DNA of 46,813 bases, taken from Acidobacteriaceae bacterium (lineage in GTDB: Bacteria > Acidobacteriota > Terriglobia > Terriglobales > Acidobacteriaceae). The number at the start of each line of letters is the position of its first letter. Positions within the stretch are counted from its first letter, which is position 1. The translations under genes were made by a program, and so were the position numbers. Positions 1 to 8,768 of this stretch are shown one piece after another. The notes below the pieces were generated by a model. It saw only the letters and a program-made list of their open reading frames with translations. It was not told where the DNA came from and did no database searches. Location of the stretch: the NCBI GenBank assembly GCA_003160215.1, contig PLQW01000115.1:1-46813 (forward strand), in the 5' to 3' direction.

Positions 1-500
1 AGAGTTTCACCACAGGCTGCTAAGGATGGGCACGAGGTTTTCTCACAGGCGCAACTATGAATCGGTTCGCGAACCGTATAGTTACTCGGCCGGATTAGGC
101 AACCTGAAAATCACATTGTCTTTCTCCGCCGGGGGAAATACAAGGATGTGTTACCAATCTTCAAGAACCGGGTGCCTAACTCATTCCCGATGATTGCGAA
201 TGAGCTTATTGATGGGGCAAATGCCTCAAACGATTCTGTCCAGGTGACTGACCACCGAACATTATCGGCTTGTTCCATTCGACGATACGTCCAGAATTCT
301 AGGTACGTGGTGAACGGCACAAGGCCACCTTCTCTCGCCATTCTTAACAAAACGGGCAAGAAAAAGGAAAGCGCTCCTGGTTCTGGCGAACCACACCGCA
401 GCATGGTAGGACGAAAACAATTACAATAAACATTCCATGAATTCGACTGTCGCTGACGTGTAATTGCTCCGAACGGGGTGGTAAGCTACGGGGACGGCAG
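1..500. other. Gene-poor left edge with one perfect palindrome
   Basis: I recognise no gene here. Two open frames of about 95 codons overlap on opposite strands, but neither has a recognisable domain or a convincing ribosome binding site. Base composition is lower in GC than the genes to the right (27 of 60 bases at 181-240). A perfect 14-bp palindrome, CGGTTCGCGAACCG, lies at 63-76 and could be an operator or a hairpin. The stretch may also hold the regulatory region of the efflux operon that starts at 501. Confidence 0.5.
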
Positions 501-914
501 ATGGAACTACTCCTTAATCTGATTTGGATATCGCTGACTGTCGTGGCCCTTCTAGGGTTCCTGCGAAGCCGTCGCCCGTCCGGTCACCTTACTCGGATTC
601 CCTATCGCAAGTCGCTGTTGGCGCTCGCCTGCGGGGCGGTACTGCTTTTCCCTGTCGTTTCGGCCAGTGACGACCTCCATCCAACGCAGGCCGTCATGGA
701 GGAGGCCTCGAAGAGAGTACAGCTCTCGATTGCCCCTCTGCACCTCAGGCCCGCGGGCCTTCCACTGTTCATGTTGCCGGCGACACTGGCACTCTGCCTG
801 ATGTGCTCGCTGGTTGCCTTGCAGCTATTGCATCCTCTGGCTTTGAAAACTTTTCCCCTTAGTGGGGCGATTGTCCCATCCGCCGGACGCGCTCCTCCCT
901 CCTGCTGGAACTGA
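501..914 (+). CDS. Small membrane protein in front of the metal efflux genes
   Basis: A 137-residue protein with about three hydrophobic segments: an N-terminal helix at roughly residues 3-20, a second at 38-53 and a third at 87-109. The middle holds the segment FPVVSASDDLHPTQ, which I recall from short acidobacterial membrane proteins encoded near efflux or regulatory genes. No catalytic motif is visible and I do not know its function. The C-terminus is Pro/Ser-rich. It lies 137 bp upstream of the RND adaptor on the same strand, so it may be the first gene of that operon or a separately transcribed neighbour. A purine-rich GGGGACGG precedes the ATG. The reading frame is probably real, but the name is only descriptive. 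Confidence 0.6.
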   Translation: MELLLNLIWISLTVVALLGFLRSRRPSGHLTRIPYRKSLLALACGAVLLFPVVSASDDLHPTQAVMEEASKRVQLSIAPLHLRPAGLPLFMLPATLALCLMCSLVALQLLHPLALKTFPLSGAIVPSAGRAPPSCWN

Positions 915-954
915 TTCGGCGCAGGTGCCCGCCTCGATTGGCACAAATCATTCG

Positions 955-973
955 TACAAATTTCCCATTTGTA
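955..973. promoter_or_regulatory. Inverted repeat TACAAAT-N5-ATTTGTA, possible operator
   Basis: A perfect 7-bp inverted repeat (955-961 and 967-973) with a 5-base spacer TTCCC lies 79 bp upstream of the efflux adaptor start. The TACA/TGTA ends recall operators of BlaI/CopY-type repressors, although those usually have a shorter spacer. No such regulator is encoded in the window, so the assignment is an inference from position and symmetry. Confidence 0.35.
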
Positions 974-1018
974 GGTCTGGTACGCATCCGTTAGCGGATA
1001 ATTCCGCTCGTCCAGACC
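974..1018 (+). promoter_or_regulatory. Two-part hairpin in the leader of the efflux adaptor
   Basis: The outer arms GGTCTGG (974-980) and CCAGACC (1012-1018) pair perfectly. Inside them AGCGGA (993-998) pairs with TCCGCT (1003-1008) around a TAAT loop. The structure ends 33 bases before the ATG at 1052 and could affect translation or transcript stability of the efflux operon. It has no U-tract, so it does not look like an intrinsic terminator. Confidence 0.35.
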
Positions 1019-1051
1019 GGCTATGCCGGGACCAAGAAGAGAGACGTCTGA

Positions 1052-2203
1052 ATGAAGAACCGCATTAGCCTGCGGGGGCGAGCGCTGGCACATGCCGGCG
1101 GACTGCTCCCATTGCTGCTGGTCGCTGTGATGTTGTCGGCCTGCTCGAAGACCAAGGCCGAACCGTCGGCTGGCGCTGTCGTGGAGACCAATACCGACCC
1201 CAATGTCTTCACGATGCAGAATCCCCGGCAATTTCCGCTGGCCACGGTGGAAGTCCGCAAAGTGAGCGACGAGATACACCTCAACGGCGCCATTGCTCCG
1301 GATGTGAATCGCTCGGTGCCGGTGGTGTCGCTAGGCGGCGGCCGCGTAGTTGAGATCGAGGCCAAACTTGGCGATTACGTGCAAAAGGGCCAGGTTCTAT
1401 TGCTCATCAACAGTCCCGATCTGTCGGCGGCGTTCTCCGATTACCAGAAGTTCAAGGCCGATGAGCAACTGGCCGACAAGCAACTGGCGCGCGCCAAGCT
1501 GCTCTACGACAAGGGCGCCATCGCGCTGGCCGATCTGGAAAACGCTGAAGACGTCCACGCCAAGGCCACTGCCGACCTCAACGCAACGATCCAGCGGGTG
1601 CATGTACTGGGTAGCGACGTGAACAATCCTTCTCCGTTGCTGCCGTTGCGCGCGCCGATTTCGGGGACGATCGTCGATCAGCAGATTACTGGGGGCACGG
1701 GCGTTCGCTCGCTCGACAATCAGCAGGCCCTGTTCACCATCGCAGACCTGTCGGTAGTCTGGGTGATCTGCGATGTGTACCAGGACATGCTGCCGCGCGT
1801 GCATGTGGGCGACATCGCCGAAATCAACTTGAATGGCTACGCCGAAAGGTTTCCCGGCAAGGTCATCAACATCAGCCAGGTGCTGGACCCGGCGACGCGA
1901 ACCGCAAAGGTTCGAATCGAGCTGCCCAATCCACATGGCATCATGCGCGCGGGCATGTTCGTGACGGCGACGTTTCGCGCCAGCCAACTGGTGGAGCGCG
2001 TCGTAGTACCGGCATCGGCGGTCGTCCATCTGCACGACAAGGACTGGGTATTCCTTCCGGCGGGACAAAACCAGTTCCGGCGCGTGGCGGTGCAGCTTGG
2101 GGCGCAGGAAAAGGATGGATCGCAGCAGGTTATCAGCGGATTGAAAGCGGGCGATCAGGTCGTGACCAATGGGCTCCAGTTTTCCAGCGCGGCGGAGGAA
2201 TAA
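1052..2203 (+). CDS. RND efflux periplasmic adaptor subunit (CusB/CzcB type)
   Basis: A 383-residue membrane fusion protein that should link the inner-membrane pump encoded next to the outer-membrane channel. The N-terminus is a lipoprotein signal: a hydrophobic stretch ends in LSAC at about residues 29-32, so the Cys is probably lipidated. A biotinyl-lipoyl-like half (GGGRVVEIEAKLGDYVQKGQ) is followed by a helical hairpin at about 135-185, the second lipoyl half (LRAPISGTIVDQQITGG), a beta-barrel domain and a C-terminal membrane-proximal domain. The stop lies 6 bp before the pump start, and the pump's GGAGG ribosome site lies inside the end of this gene, which suggests coupled translation. 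Sequence alone does not settle the substrate; a divalent heavy metal is likely from the pump type. Confidence 0.93.
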   Translation: MKNRISLRGRALAHAGGLLPLLLVAVMLSACSKTKAEPSAGAVVETNTDPNVFTMQNPRQFPLATVEVRKVSDEIHLNGAIAPDVNRSVPVVSLGGGRVVEIEAKLGDYVQKGQVLLLINSPDLSAAFSDYQKFKADEQLADKQLARAKLLYDKGAIALADLENAEDVHAKATADLNATIQRVHVLGSDVNNPSPLLPLRAPISGTIVDQQITGGTGVRSLDNQQALFTIADLSVVWVICDVYQDMLPRVHVGDIAEINLNGYAERFPGKVINISQVLDPATRTAKVRIELPNPHGIMRAGMFVTATFRASQLVERVVVPASAVVHLHDKDWVFLPAGQNQFRRVAVQLGAQEKDGSQQVISGLKAGDQVVTNGLQFSSAAEE

Positions 2204-2209
2204 AGCGGC

Positions 2210-5200
2210 ATGATCCGGTACCTGGTTGATTTTGCGCTGCGCAACCGCATGCTCGTGCTGGCCATGGGGTTGCTGCTGCTCATCTGGGGAATCATCTCCT
2301 TCCACAATCTGCCCATCGAAGCCTATCCCGATGTGGCCGACAAGTATGTTTGGGTCATCACGCAGTGGCCGGGACGCGCGGCGGAAGAGGTGGAACAACA
2401 GGTCACGATTCCAATCGAGACACAGTTGAATGGTGTCGGACACCTTACCCATTTGCGCTCGACCTCGCTGGCAGGGCTTTCGTTCATTACCGTCCTGTTC
2501 GATGACGAGTCCGACAATCTGCAGAACCGGCAGCAGGTGCTGGAAAAGCTCACGCTGGTAAGTCTGCCGCCGGGTTTGAATCCGCAGATCGGTCCCGACT
2601 TCAGTCCTGCGGGCCAGATCTATTTCTATACCCTGCAAAGCACGAACCCGCAGTACGACATTATGGATTTGAAGGCGCTGCAGGACTGGGTAGTTTTCAA
2701 GCACCTGATGTCGGTGCCTAATGTTGCGTCGGTGTCCATTTTCGGTGGCGAGACGCGTGAGTACCAGGTGCAGGTCGATCCCGACAAACTGGTCTCGTAT
2801 GGGCTGGCGATGGCACAGGTGGAGCAGGCGCTCGCGGCGAACAATCTAAACGGTGGCGGCAGCTTCATCGAGAAAGGACAGCAGGCTTATAACGTCCGCG
2901 CGATTGGCCTGATGCAAAACACGGATGACATCGGGGCCACTGTACTGAAGGTGCAGAATGGCACGCCGGTGCGCGTGCGGGATGTCGCCATCGTGACCCA
3001 GGGACCGAAGATTCGTCTGGGCAAGCTGGGGAAAGCCATTCGTCACGCCGATGGCAAGGTCATCGACAACGATGACGTAGTCGAAGGCATCGTGCAAATG
3101 CGCAAGGGGGCCGAGGCCGAAGCGGTGCTGCGCGACATCGACGTCAAAGTTGACTTCCTCAACAAGCACGTGCTGCCACCCGGCGTGAAAATTGTTCCCC
3201 ACATTGACCGTGACGATTTGGTCCACCTGACCACACACACGGTACTGCACAACCTCACGGAAGGCATCCTGCTGGTTGTCCTGGTGCTGTTCTTTTTCCT
3301 GGGGAATGTTCGCTCGGCCCTAATCGTCGCCATCACCATTCCGTTCTCACTGTTCTTCGCGGCCATCCTGCTAGACCTGCGCCACATTCCCGCCAACCTG
3401 CTCTCCCTGGGCGCACTCGACTTCGGCATGATCGTGGAAGGTGCCGCCGTGATGGTCGAGAATATCCAGCGACGTCTGGAGAACCGCGCACAGTCCAGTA
3501 CCACCATCGACGAAAGCATCCGATCGGCGGCGCACGAAGTGCAGCGCCCAGTTTTCTACGCGATTGCAATCATCATCATCACCTACTTGCCCATCTTTAC
3601 TCTGCAGCGGGTCGAAGGCCGGTTGTTCAGGCCCATGGCGTGGACCGTTGCTTTTGCCCTGCTGGGAGCGCTCGTCTTCTCTATTCTGCTGGCGCCAGTG
3701 CTGTCCAGCCTTGTTTTCCGCAAGGGAGTAAAAGCCTGGGGGAATCCGGTCGTGGCGTGGATCACCGCGCGGTATGAGCAGACGCTGACGTGGATTCTGG
3801 CGCGGCGCATGGTCGCCCTCGGAGCTGCGCTTTTCGTTTTCGCGTTGACCGCGTATCTCAGCTTCGGAGGTGTGATTGGCTCGGAGTTTCTGCCGCATCT
3901 CGATGAAGGATCCATCTGGGCGCGGGGGACCCTGTCTCCCAGCACGGGTCCGACCGAAGGCCAGCGCATCATGGACCACGCGCGCCTGATCTTTGCCAGT
4001 TTTCCCGAGGTGACGCAGGTGGTGTCGCAAGTGGGACGCTCTGACGATGGAACGGACGCAACCGGCTTCTTCAACACCGAGTACTTCGTTGACCTGAAGC
4101 CACGCGACCAATGGCGGTCGCAATTTCACGGACGGAAAGAGTTGCTGATCGAAGCTATGGACAAAAGGGTCGAGGAGATTCCGGGCGTAGAGTGGGGGTT
4201 TTCACAGCCTATCGCTGACAACATGGAGGAAGCGGTCAGTGGTGTAAAGGGCGAGCTCGCGGTGAAGATCTTCGGCTCCGACTTGCACGATCTGGAACAG
4301 AAGGGCGAAGAAATAATGACCGCGATGAAGGGCGTGCCCGGCGTTGCCGACCTGGGACTCTTCCGCGTGCTCGGCCAGCCCAATGTCGACATCAAGATCG
4401 ATCGGGCCAAGGCTGACCGCTACGGCATCAACGTCGCGGATGTTCAGGACGCAATCCAGACCGCGGTCGGAGGAAATCCGGTGAGCCAGATCCTGATCGG
4501 GGAACAGCGCTTCGATCTGGTGCCTCGCTACCAGGAACAGTTTCGCCAGAGCGTCGACGACATCGCGAACATTCGCATCCTTGCTCCTACTGGCGAGCGT
4601 GTCTCGCTGGGCGAACTGTGCGACATCACGGTGGACAATGGCGCCTCGATGATCTATCGGGAAGGCAACCAGCGTTACATCGCTATCAAGTACAGTGTCC
4701 GGGGCCGCGACTTGGGCAGTACCGTCGAAGAAGCCATGAACAAGGTGAATCGCGAGGTGAAGCTGCCGCAAGGATACACGCTGGATTGGGCGGGCGAATA
4801 CGAAAGCCAACAGCGTGCTAACCACCGATTGGCAATCGTGGTACCGGTCACCATCCTGGTGATCATGCTGGTGCTGTATTCCATGTTCCGCTCTTTCAAG
4901 TGGGGCTTTCTGGTGTTGTTGAACCTTGGACTCGCGCCACTCGGCGGCCTGCTCGCGCTGTTGATTACCGGCACGCACTTCAGTGTTTCCACCGGCGTCG
5001 GACTGCTGGCGCTGTTCGGGGTTTCGGTGCAAACGGGAGTGATCATGATTGAGTACATCAACCAACTGCGCGGTCGCGGGCACAGCGTGCAGGAAGCCGT
5101 CTTGCTCGGTGCCACGCGTCGTTTGCGGCCAATCATGATGACCATGCTGGTGGCGTCGTTGGGGCTGGTTCCTGCGGCGTTGTCGCACGGTATCGGCTCC

Positions 5201-5347
5201 GACTCGCAGCGTCCTTTCGCCATCGTAATCGTGGGTGGCTTGTTGACCGAGTTGGCCCTGAGCCTGGTGCTGCTGCCCGCCTTCTACGCATGGATGGCAG
5301 GACCGAACGACGTCCTGCCAGACGAAGAGGAGGCGGTCACCGAATGA
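2210..5347 (+). CDS. Heavy-metal efflux RND pump (CzcA/CusA family)
   Basis: A 1045-residue inner-membrane proton/metal antiporter, the usual length for the HME-RND family. It starts MIRYLVDFALRNR and has twelve expected transmembrane helices with two large periplasmic loops. The TM4 proton-relay region reads DFGMIVEGAAVMVEN. In CzcA this motif carries Asp402, Asp408 and Glu415; here the middle Asp position is Glu. The periplasmic segment NMEEAVSGVKGELAVKIFG and the C-terminal half (FGVSVQTGVIMIEYINQ) are typical of the family. I did not find an obvious CusA methionine triad, so a divalent cation such as Zn, Co, Cd or Ni fits better than Cu/Ag, but this is uncertain. The stop overlaps the next gene's ATG by four bases. 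Confidence 0.95.
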   Translation: MIRYLVDFALRNRMLVLAMGLLLLIWGIISFHNLPIEAYPDVADKYVWVITQWPGRAAEEVEQQVTIPIETQLNGVGHLTHLRSTSLAGLSFITVLFDDESDNLQNRQQVLEKLTLVSLPPGLNPQIGPDFSPAGQIYFYTLQSTNPQYDIMDLKALQDWVVFKHLMSVPNVASVSIFGGETREYQVQVDPDKLVSYGLAMAQVEQALAANNLNGGGSFIEKGQQAYNVRAIGLMQNTDDIGATVLKVQNGTPVRVRDVAIVTQGPKIRLGKLGKAIRHADGKVIDNDDVVEGIVQMRKGAEAEAVLRDIDVKVDFLNKHVLPPGVKIVPHIDRDDLVHLTTHTVLHNLTEGILLVVLVLFFFLGNVRSALIVAITIPFSLFFAAILLDLRHIPANLLSLGALDFGMIVEGAAVMVENIQRRLENRAQSSTTIDESIRSAAHEVQRPVFYAIAIIIITYLPIFTLQRVEGRLFRPMAWTVAFALLGALVFSILLAPVLSSLVFRKGVKAWGNPVVAWITARYEQTLTWILARRMVALGAALFVFALTAYLSFGGVIGSEFLPHLDEGSIWARGTLSPSTGPTEGQRIMDHARLIFASFPEVTQVVSQVGRSDDGTDATGFFNTEYFVDLKPRDQWRSQFHGRKELLIEAMDKRVEEIPGVEWGFSQPIADNMEEAVSGVKGELAVKIFGSDLHDLEQKGEEIMTAMKGVPGVADLGLFRVLGQPNVDIKIDRAKADRYGINVADVQDAIQTAVGGNPVSQILIGEQRFDLVPRYQEQFRQSVDDIANIRILAPTGERVSLGELCDITVDNGASMIYREGNQRYIAIKYSVRGRDLGSTVEEAMNKVNREVKLPQGYTLDWAGEYESQQRANHRLAIVVPVTILVIMLVLYSMFRSFKWGFLVLLNLGLAPLGGLLALLITGTHFSVSTGVGLLALFGVSVQTGVIMIEYINQLRGRGHSVQEAVLLGATRRLRPIMMTMLVASLGLVPAALSHGIGSDSQRPFAIVIVGGLLTELALSLVLLPAFYAWMAGPNDVLPDEEEAVTE

Positions 5348-6705
5348 GGAACTTCTTCTCCCGCAGGTTGTATTGCATTCCGATTGTGCTGGCAGGCCTG
5401 CTGGTGCTGGCGCAGTCATGTCCGTCGTCCGCGCAAATGCTGCCGCAGACGACGGACACCACGCAGGTACCCGGTGTTCCGCAACTACCAGCAGCAGGGG
5501 CTCCGCAGACGCCAGCAGTGCTCATCACCATCGAGCAGGCGATCGAACTGGCAAAGAAGAACAATCCCACGCTGCAAGCCAACCGCACGCTGATCTCGCA
5601 GAACAAGGAGCAGGAAGTCACGGCCAATCTGCGGCCCAATCCGCTGTTGTCGTGGGACGCGCAATATCTTCCGCTATTTACTCCCGACCTGTGGTCGACC
5701 AACTACATCGAAAGCACGGCGCAATTCGATGTGGGAGTGGGGTACCTCTTCGAGCGCGGAAGGAAGCGCCAACACCGTTTGCAAGCAGCCCAGGACGTGA
5801 CCTCCGTAACCGAGGCACAGGTGGCGGATGCGGAGCGCACCACGGTGGAGAATACGGCCCAGCAGTTCATCGCCGCTCTGCTGGCAAAGGCAAATCTGGA
5901 GTTTGCCACTCAACTGCTCAACAGCTACCAGCACACCATAAATATCAGCCAGGAGCGGTACAAGGCCGGGGGAATGAGCAAGGTCGATCTGTTCAAAATT
6001 CAGTTGCAGACCCTGCAATTCCAGAGCGACGTGAGCGCGGCCCGCATTGCCAAGGCGCAAGCGTTAGGCTCGTTGCGGCAGGCAATGGGATTCGATTCCG
6101 TCCCTCGCGACTACGATGTCGCCGGCGACCTCGCTTACCAACCTTTGTCCCTACGAGTGGAGGACTTGCAGGCCCGCGCTCTTACCTTGCGTCCCGACCT
6201 CCAGGCCGCTCGGCGCAGCGTCACCTCCGCCACAAGTCAGATCGGTCTGGCCAAAGCCAATGCCAAACAAGACTTAAACGTTACTTTTGACTATTCGCAC
6301 GTTAGTACTTCGAATCTAGGCGCCTTTTACTTCAACATCCCGCTGCCGATTTTCAACCGCAACCAGGGCGAGGTGGCCCGGACTTACTTCGTACTGACCC
6401 AGTCGCAGTTTCAGGAAAGGGCTGCCGAGCAGCAGGTCTTGACCGATGTTAGGAACGCTTACGAGGCACTGCGCAATAGCGCAGACGTAGTCGAGCTATA
6501 TAACGGAGGCTACCTGCAACAGGCGCAACAATCGCTTGAGATCACGCAGTTTTCCTACCAGCATGGTGCGGCGTCGCTGCTGGACTTCCTGGATGCCGAG
6601 CGTAGCTATCGCGCGACCGAGTTGAGCTATCGCCAGGCGCTCGCGACTTATATGAGTGCGTTAGAGCAGCTGCGGCAGGCGGTGGGCAGGCGCGAGTTGC
6701 GGTAG
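5344..6705 (+). CDS. TolC-family outer membrane efflux protein
   Basis: A 453-residue outer-membrane factor that should complete the tripartite metal exporter. I chose the ATG at 5344 because it overlaps the pump stop (ATGA) and begins a signal peptide, MRNFFSRRLYCIPIVLAGLL, with likely cleavage after SSA. An upstream in-frame ATG at 5290 would run deep into the pump gene. The mature part shows the duplicated TolC/OEP layout: long amphipathic helices rich in Gln, Ala and Leu, one repeat starting at TIEQAIELAKKNNPTL and the second around LRPDLQAARRSVTSA, each with short beta strands. Unlike the other outer-membrane factor in the window (12797-14224), no lipobox is visible. It is the last gene of the operon. 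Confidence 0.93.
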   Translation: MRNFFSRRLYCIPIVLAGLLVLAQSCPSSAQMLPQTTDTTQVPGVPQLPAAGAPQTPAVLITIEQAIELAKKNNPTLQANRTLISQNKEQEVTANLRPNPLLSWDAQYLPLFTPDLWSTNYIESTAQFDVGVGYLFERGRKRQHRLQAAQDVTSVTEAQVADAERTTVENTAQQFIAALLAKANLEFATQLLNSYQHTINISQERYKAGGMSKVDLFKIQLQTLQFQSDVSAARIAKAQALGSLRQAMGFDSVPRDYDVAGDLAYQPLSLRVEDLQARALTLRPDLQAARRSVTSATSQIGLAKANAKQDLNVTFDYSHVSTSNLGAFYFNIPLPIFNRNQGEVARTYFVLTQSQFQERAAEQQVLTDVRNAYEALRNSADVVELYNGGYLQQAQQSLEITQFSYQHGAASLLDFLDAERSYRATELSYRQALATYMSALEQLRQAVGRRELR

Positions 6706-6780
6706 CACAGGGCCCTTTGGCGGGCTCCTTGAGGATGTTCCAAGTGACCAATTGCTGCCGCACAGCAAAGAGGAGTTGAA

Positions 6781-7559
6781 ATGAAGCGTAAAACCCTGTT
6801 TGGGATGGTTTTGTTACGGCTACTTACATGCTTCCTTGTTACTACAGCAACGCACCCTCCAATTTTTGCGCAAGACAAGACCAAACCAGACACAAATCCG
6901 AGACTCGCGGAGTCCTAATTGATACCAGCCCGCATCAGAAAAACGTGATCGAGTTTGAACGAGAAGTTGTTAGTTCGATCACTGACCGCCTTGATGGCTT
7001 TGGGGCGGAGAGTTTCGTCATTGGCTATGCCAACGAAGTGAATTTATTGCAAGACTGGTCTCCACTCGAAACTGGTCTCAAAAAAGCCTCTACGCAAATC
7101 GACTTGGAGGTCGAGGGTGGTGAGAACGGACGAACTCTACTTAATGACGCGCTCAAAGCTGCGCTGCTGAAGCTTGAGGCGAGAAATGGTTCCGATTCCA
7201 AAGCTCTGATTGTCATCGGGGAAGGGAATGATTTGGGTAGTACGACGAAATATTCTCAAGTTAAGAAGCTGGCAAGATCCGGTCATGTTCAGTGCTTTGC
7301 GTTGCTGGTCGCAAGTCATGACCTCATAGGAGGCCGAGTCAGACATTTTGGATTTGACCTTTATGATCTGGCGGGTGCTACCAAAGGAAATGCTTACGAT
7401 GTCGGCGCCAGTCGTACGCATTTGGACAAGGCAGTAAATGACATGCTCAAGAGGGTCATTAGTTCCATAAGGCTCTCGTCCTCGCCAGCAGACAATCAGA
7501 GCGTGCTCAATGAATCAAGTGGTTTTGGGACTGCTTACTCAGAAGTGCCGCTGGTCTAG
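6781..7559 (+). pseudogene. Broken VWA-domain secreted protein (frameshift and missing N-terminal domain)
   Basis: An ATG at 6781 with AGGAG five bases upstream starts a good signal peptide (MKRKTLFGMVLLRLLTCFLV, cleavage near IFA-QD), but that frame stops after 45 codons. A VWA-like domain follows in another frame from about 6910 to 7559: GVLIDTSPHQ, NGRTLLNDAL, KALIVIGEGND. In VWFA-related acidobacterial proteins roughly 60-80 residues (a DxxGxxVxGL domain) separate the signal peptide from the DTS motif; here they are absent. The MIDAS is degenerate: DTSPH instead of DxSxS, and GEGND in place of TDG. GC is low (27 of 60 bases at 7021-7080). I read it as a decayed, possibly transferred gene. 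A sequencing indel could explain the frameshift but not the missing domain. Confidence 0.65.
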
Positions 7560-7565
7560 CCACCG

Positions 7566-7763
7566 TTACTGGAGATCGGTTCGGTCGGACAAAAGAACGC
7601 CGTTGCGCGCGTAGCTGTCGCGGGGCACCTCAACGAAGGCTATAGTAAGCTTTTCCGGCTTGACATTGAGTTCTTCGCGCAGCACTTCTGTCACGCGCTT
7701 CGCCGCGCGGCGTTTTTGTTCGATGGTGCGCCCTACGAGCATCGTGATCTGCACATGCGCCAT
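7566..7763 (-). CDS. 4-oxalocrotonate tautomerase-like small protein without Pro-1
   Basis: A 65-residue protein with the length and fold pattern of the 4-oxalocrotonate tautomerase superfamily: beta strand HVQITMLVGR, helix TIEQKRRAAKRVTEVLREEL, strand KLTIAFVEVPRD, and the C-terminal YARNGVLLSDR. A strong GGAGGAGGGG ribosome site precedes the ATG. In active enzymes removal of Met exposes Pro-1, the catalytic base. Here the residue after Met is Ala (GCG, one base from the Pro codon CCG). The protein could have a different role, be inactive, or reflect a point mutation or sequencing error. It is convergent with the broken VWA gene and has no operon partner. Confidence 0.8.
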   Translation of the reverse strand: MAHVQITMLVGRTIEQKRRAAKRVTEVLREELNVKPEKLTIAFVEVPRDSYARNGVLLSDRTDLQ

Positions 7764-8220
7764 GCAACCCCTCCTCCAAGATTTCGCGCAGCTTTGGCCC
7801 GCGCGGATTCCGAGCAGACTGTTTACCCGGAATTTTCTCTTGACTTTGAAACCGGAGACATTTTACGCGCAAATCGCCACCCCGATGTTGTTGAGACGAT
7901 TTCATCCGCGGATGCCCTCGATCGGCTTGCGATCCGTACCAGCACCGCAAAAAATTGCCTCCAGTAGAACAGCGGCAAGGCGTCGCCAACACTTCGCAAA
8001 TGAGATCTCATGTCCAGGGTTTCCGCAAGCCTCGGTGATTTCGCTTTTTGAGGGTGGTAGTTTTCGGGCAGTTATGGCCTGAACCAAAAAATGAAACACT
8101 TGCCATTGCGACACTTCGCAGTTACGCAGCGCATTATATTCGTCTTTCATTCGCCACTTGAAATGTAGACGATTTTGTGACGGTTAGGACACTGTAGTTC
8201 GCCGCAATTCAACAATTTTC
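7764..8220. other. Stretch without recognisable gene
   Basis: Several overlapping open frames exist on both strands, but none has a domain or a convincing start that I recognise. The region lies between the tautomerase-like gene and a replication-relaxation remnant, so it may be decayed mobile DNA. Confidence 0.4.
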
Positions 8221-8619
8221 AACAACCTGCCTCCAATTAAGGACGACACGAAGCCCCCGGCTGCGAACACGAGCTATTTCTTCCGTGAGTACGAGCGATC
8301 CCGACCGGCAGGCCAGGCGAGGGGCGAGTCGAACTTCATCCGCAAGATGGGCGCCCTTGAAGAGTATCATCGCAGCGGCGGCGCTACGAAGCGCTGAGGC
8401 ATTCCGAACTTCTACGTCCTCACCGTGACGCCAACGCACGAGCGGGCGGCGAATCTTTGCCGTAGCATGGTGGACGCCGACCCGCCCCTTGCTTCCAAGC
8501 GGTTCTGGTTTACGGACGCGAGTCACCTTTCGCTCAACCATCCCGAGGCGGTCCTAGAGGAGATCTTCTTCACGCCGAAGGACTGCGCTCAAGGCATTTC
8601 GTATAGCCTTCGTACTTGA
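8221..8619 (+). pseudogene. Remnant of a replication-relaxation family protein
   Basis: One reading frame from 8221 to 8619 is coherent across an internal TGA at 8395-8397. Before the stop it reads SYFFREYERSRPAGQARG and SNFIRKMGALEEYHRSGG; after it GIPNFYVLTVTPTHERAANL, then FWFTDASHLSLNHPEAVLEE. This matches my memory of the C-terminal part of replication-relaxation proteins from plasmids and integrative elements (FxxEYDR, RKMRAYxEYH, FRVLTVTPTxERxxNL). There is no start or N-terminal domain, and a TAG at 8185-8187 closes the frame upstream. It is a truncated, nonsense-interrupted relic of a mobile element; the family name rests on recalled motifs only. Confidence 0.6.
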
Positions 8620-8768
8620 CCCCCTACAGGTATTTTGACGGTCTTTTGACAGCCCGGTGACAATCTCGTGACAACTTCCTGCCCACGGGGCGTTAGGCTT
8701 GCGGTCAGATACGCCTTCGACTGTCGCTCGTGGTTCGGGGGCGATCAAGTTAATCAGGAGGAAAGCAT

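Noticed and set aside
111-429. Two opposing frames of about 95 codons at the left edge
   Set aside because: Neither has a family match that I recognise or a ribosome site; lower GC makes a decayed or non-coding region more likely.
602-1279. Long minus-strand open frame opposite the adaptor gene and its leader
   Set aside because: It is antisense to the small membrane protein and the lipoprotein signal of the adaptor, has no domain, and has typical shadow composition.
1397-2704. 435-codon minus-strand open frame across adaptor and pump genes
   Set aside because: It is fully antisense to two well-supported genes. High GC favours long spurious frames; the His/Gln/Arg-rich product has no recognisable fold.
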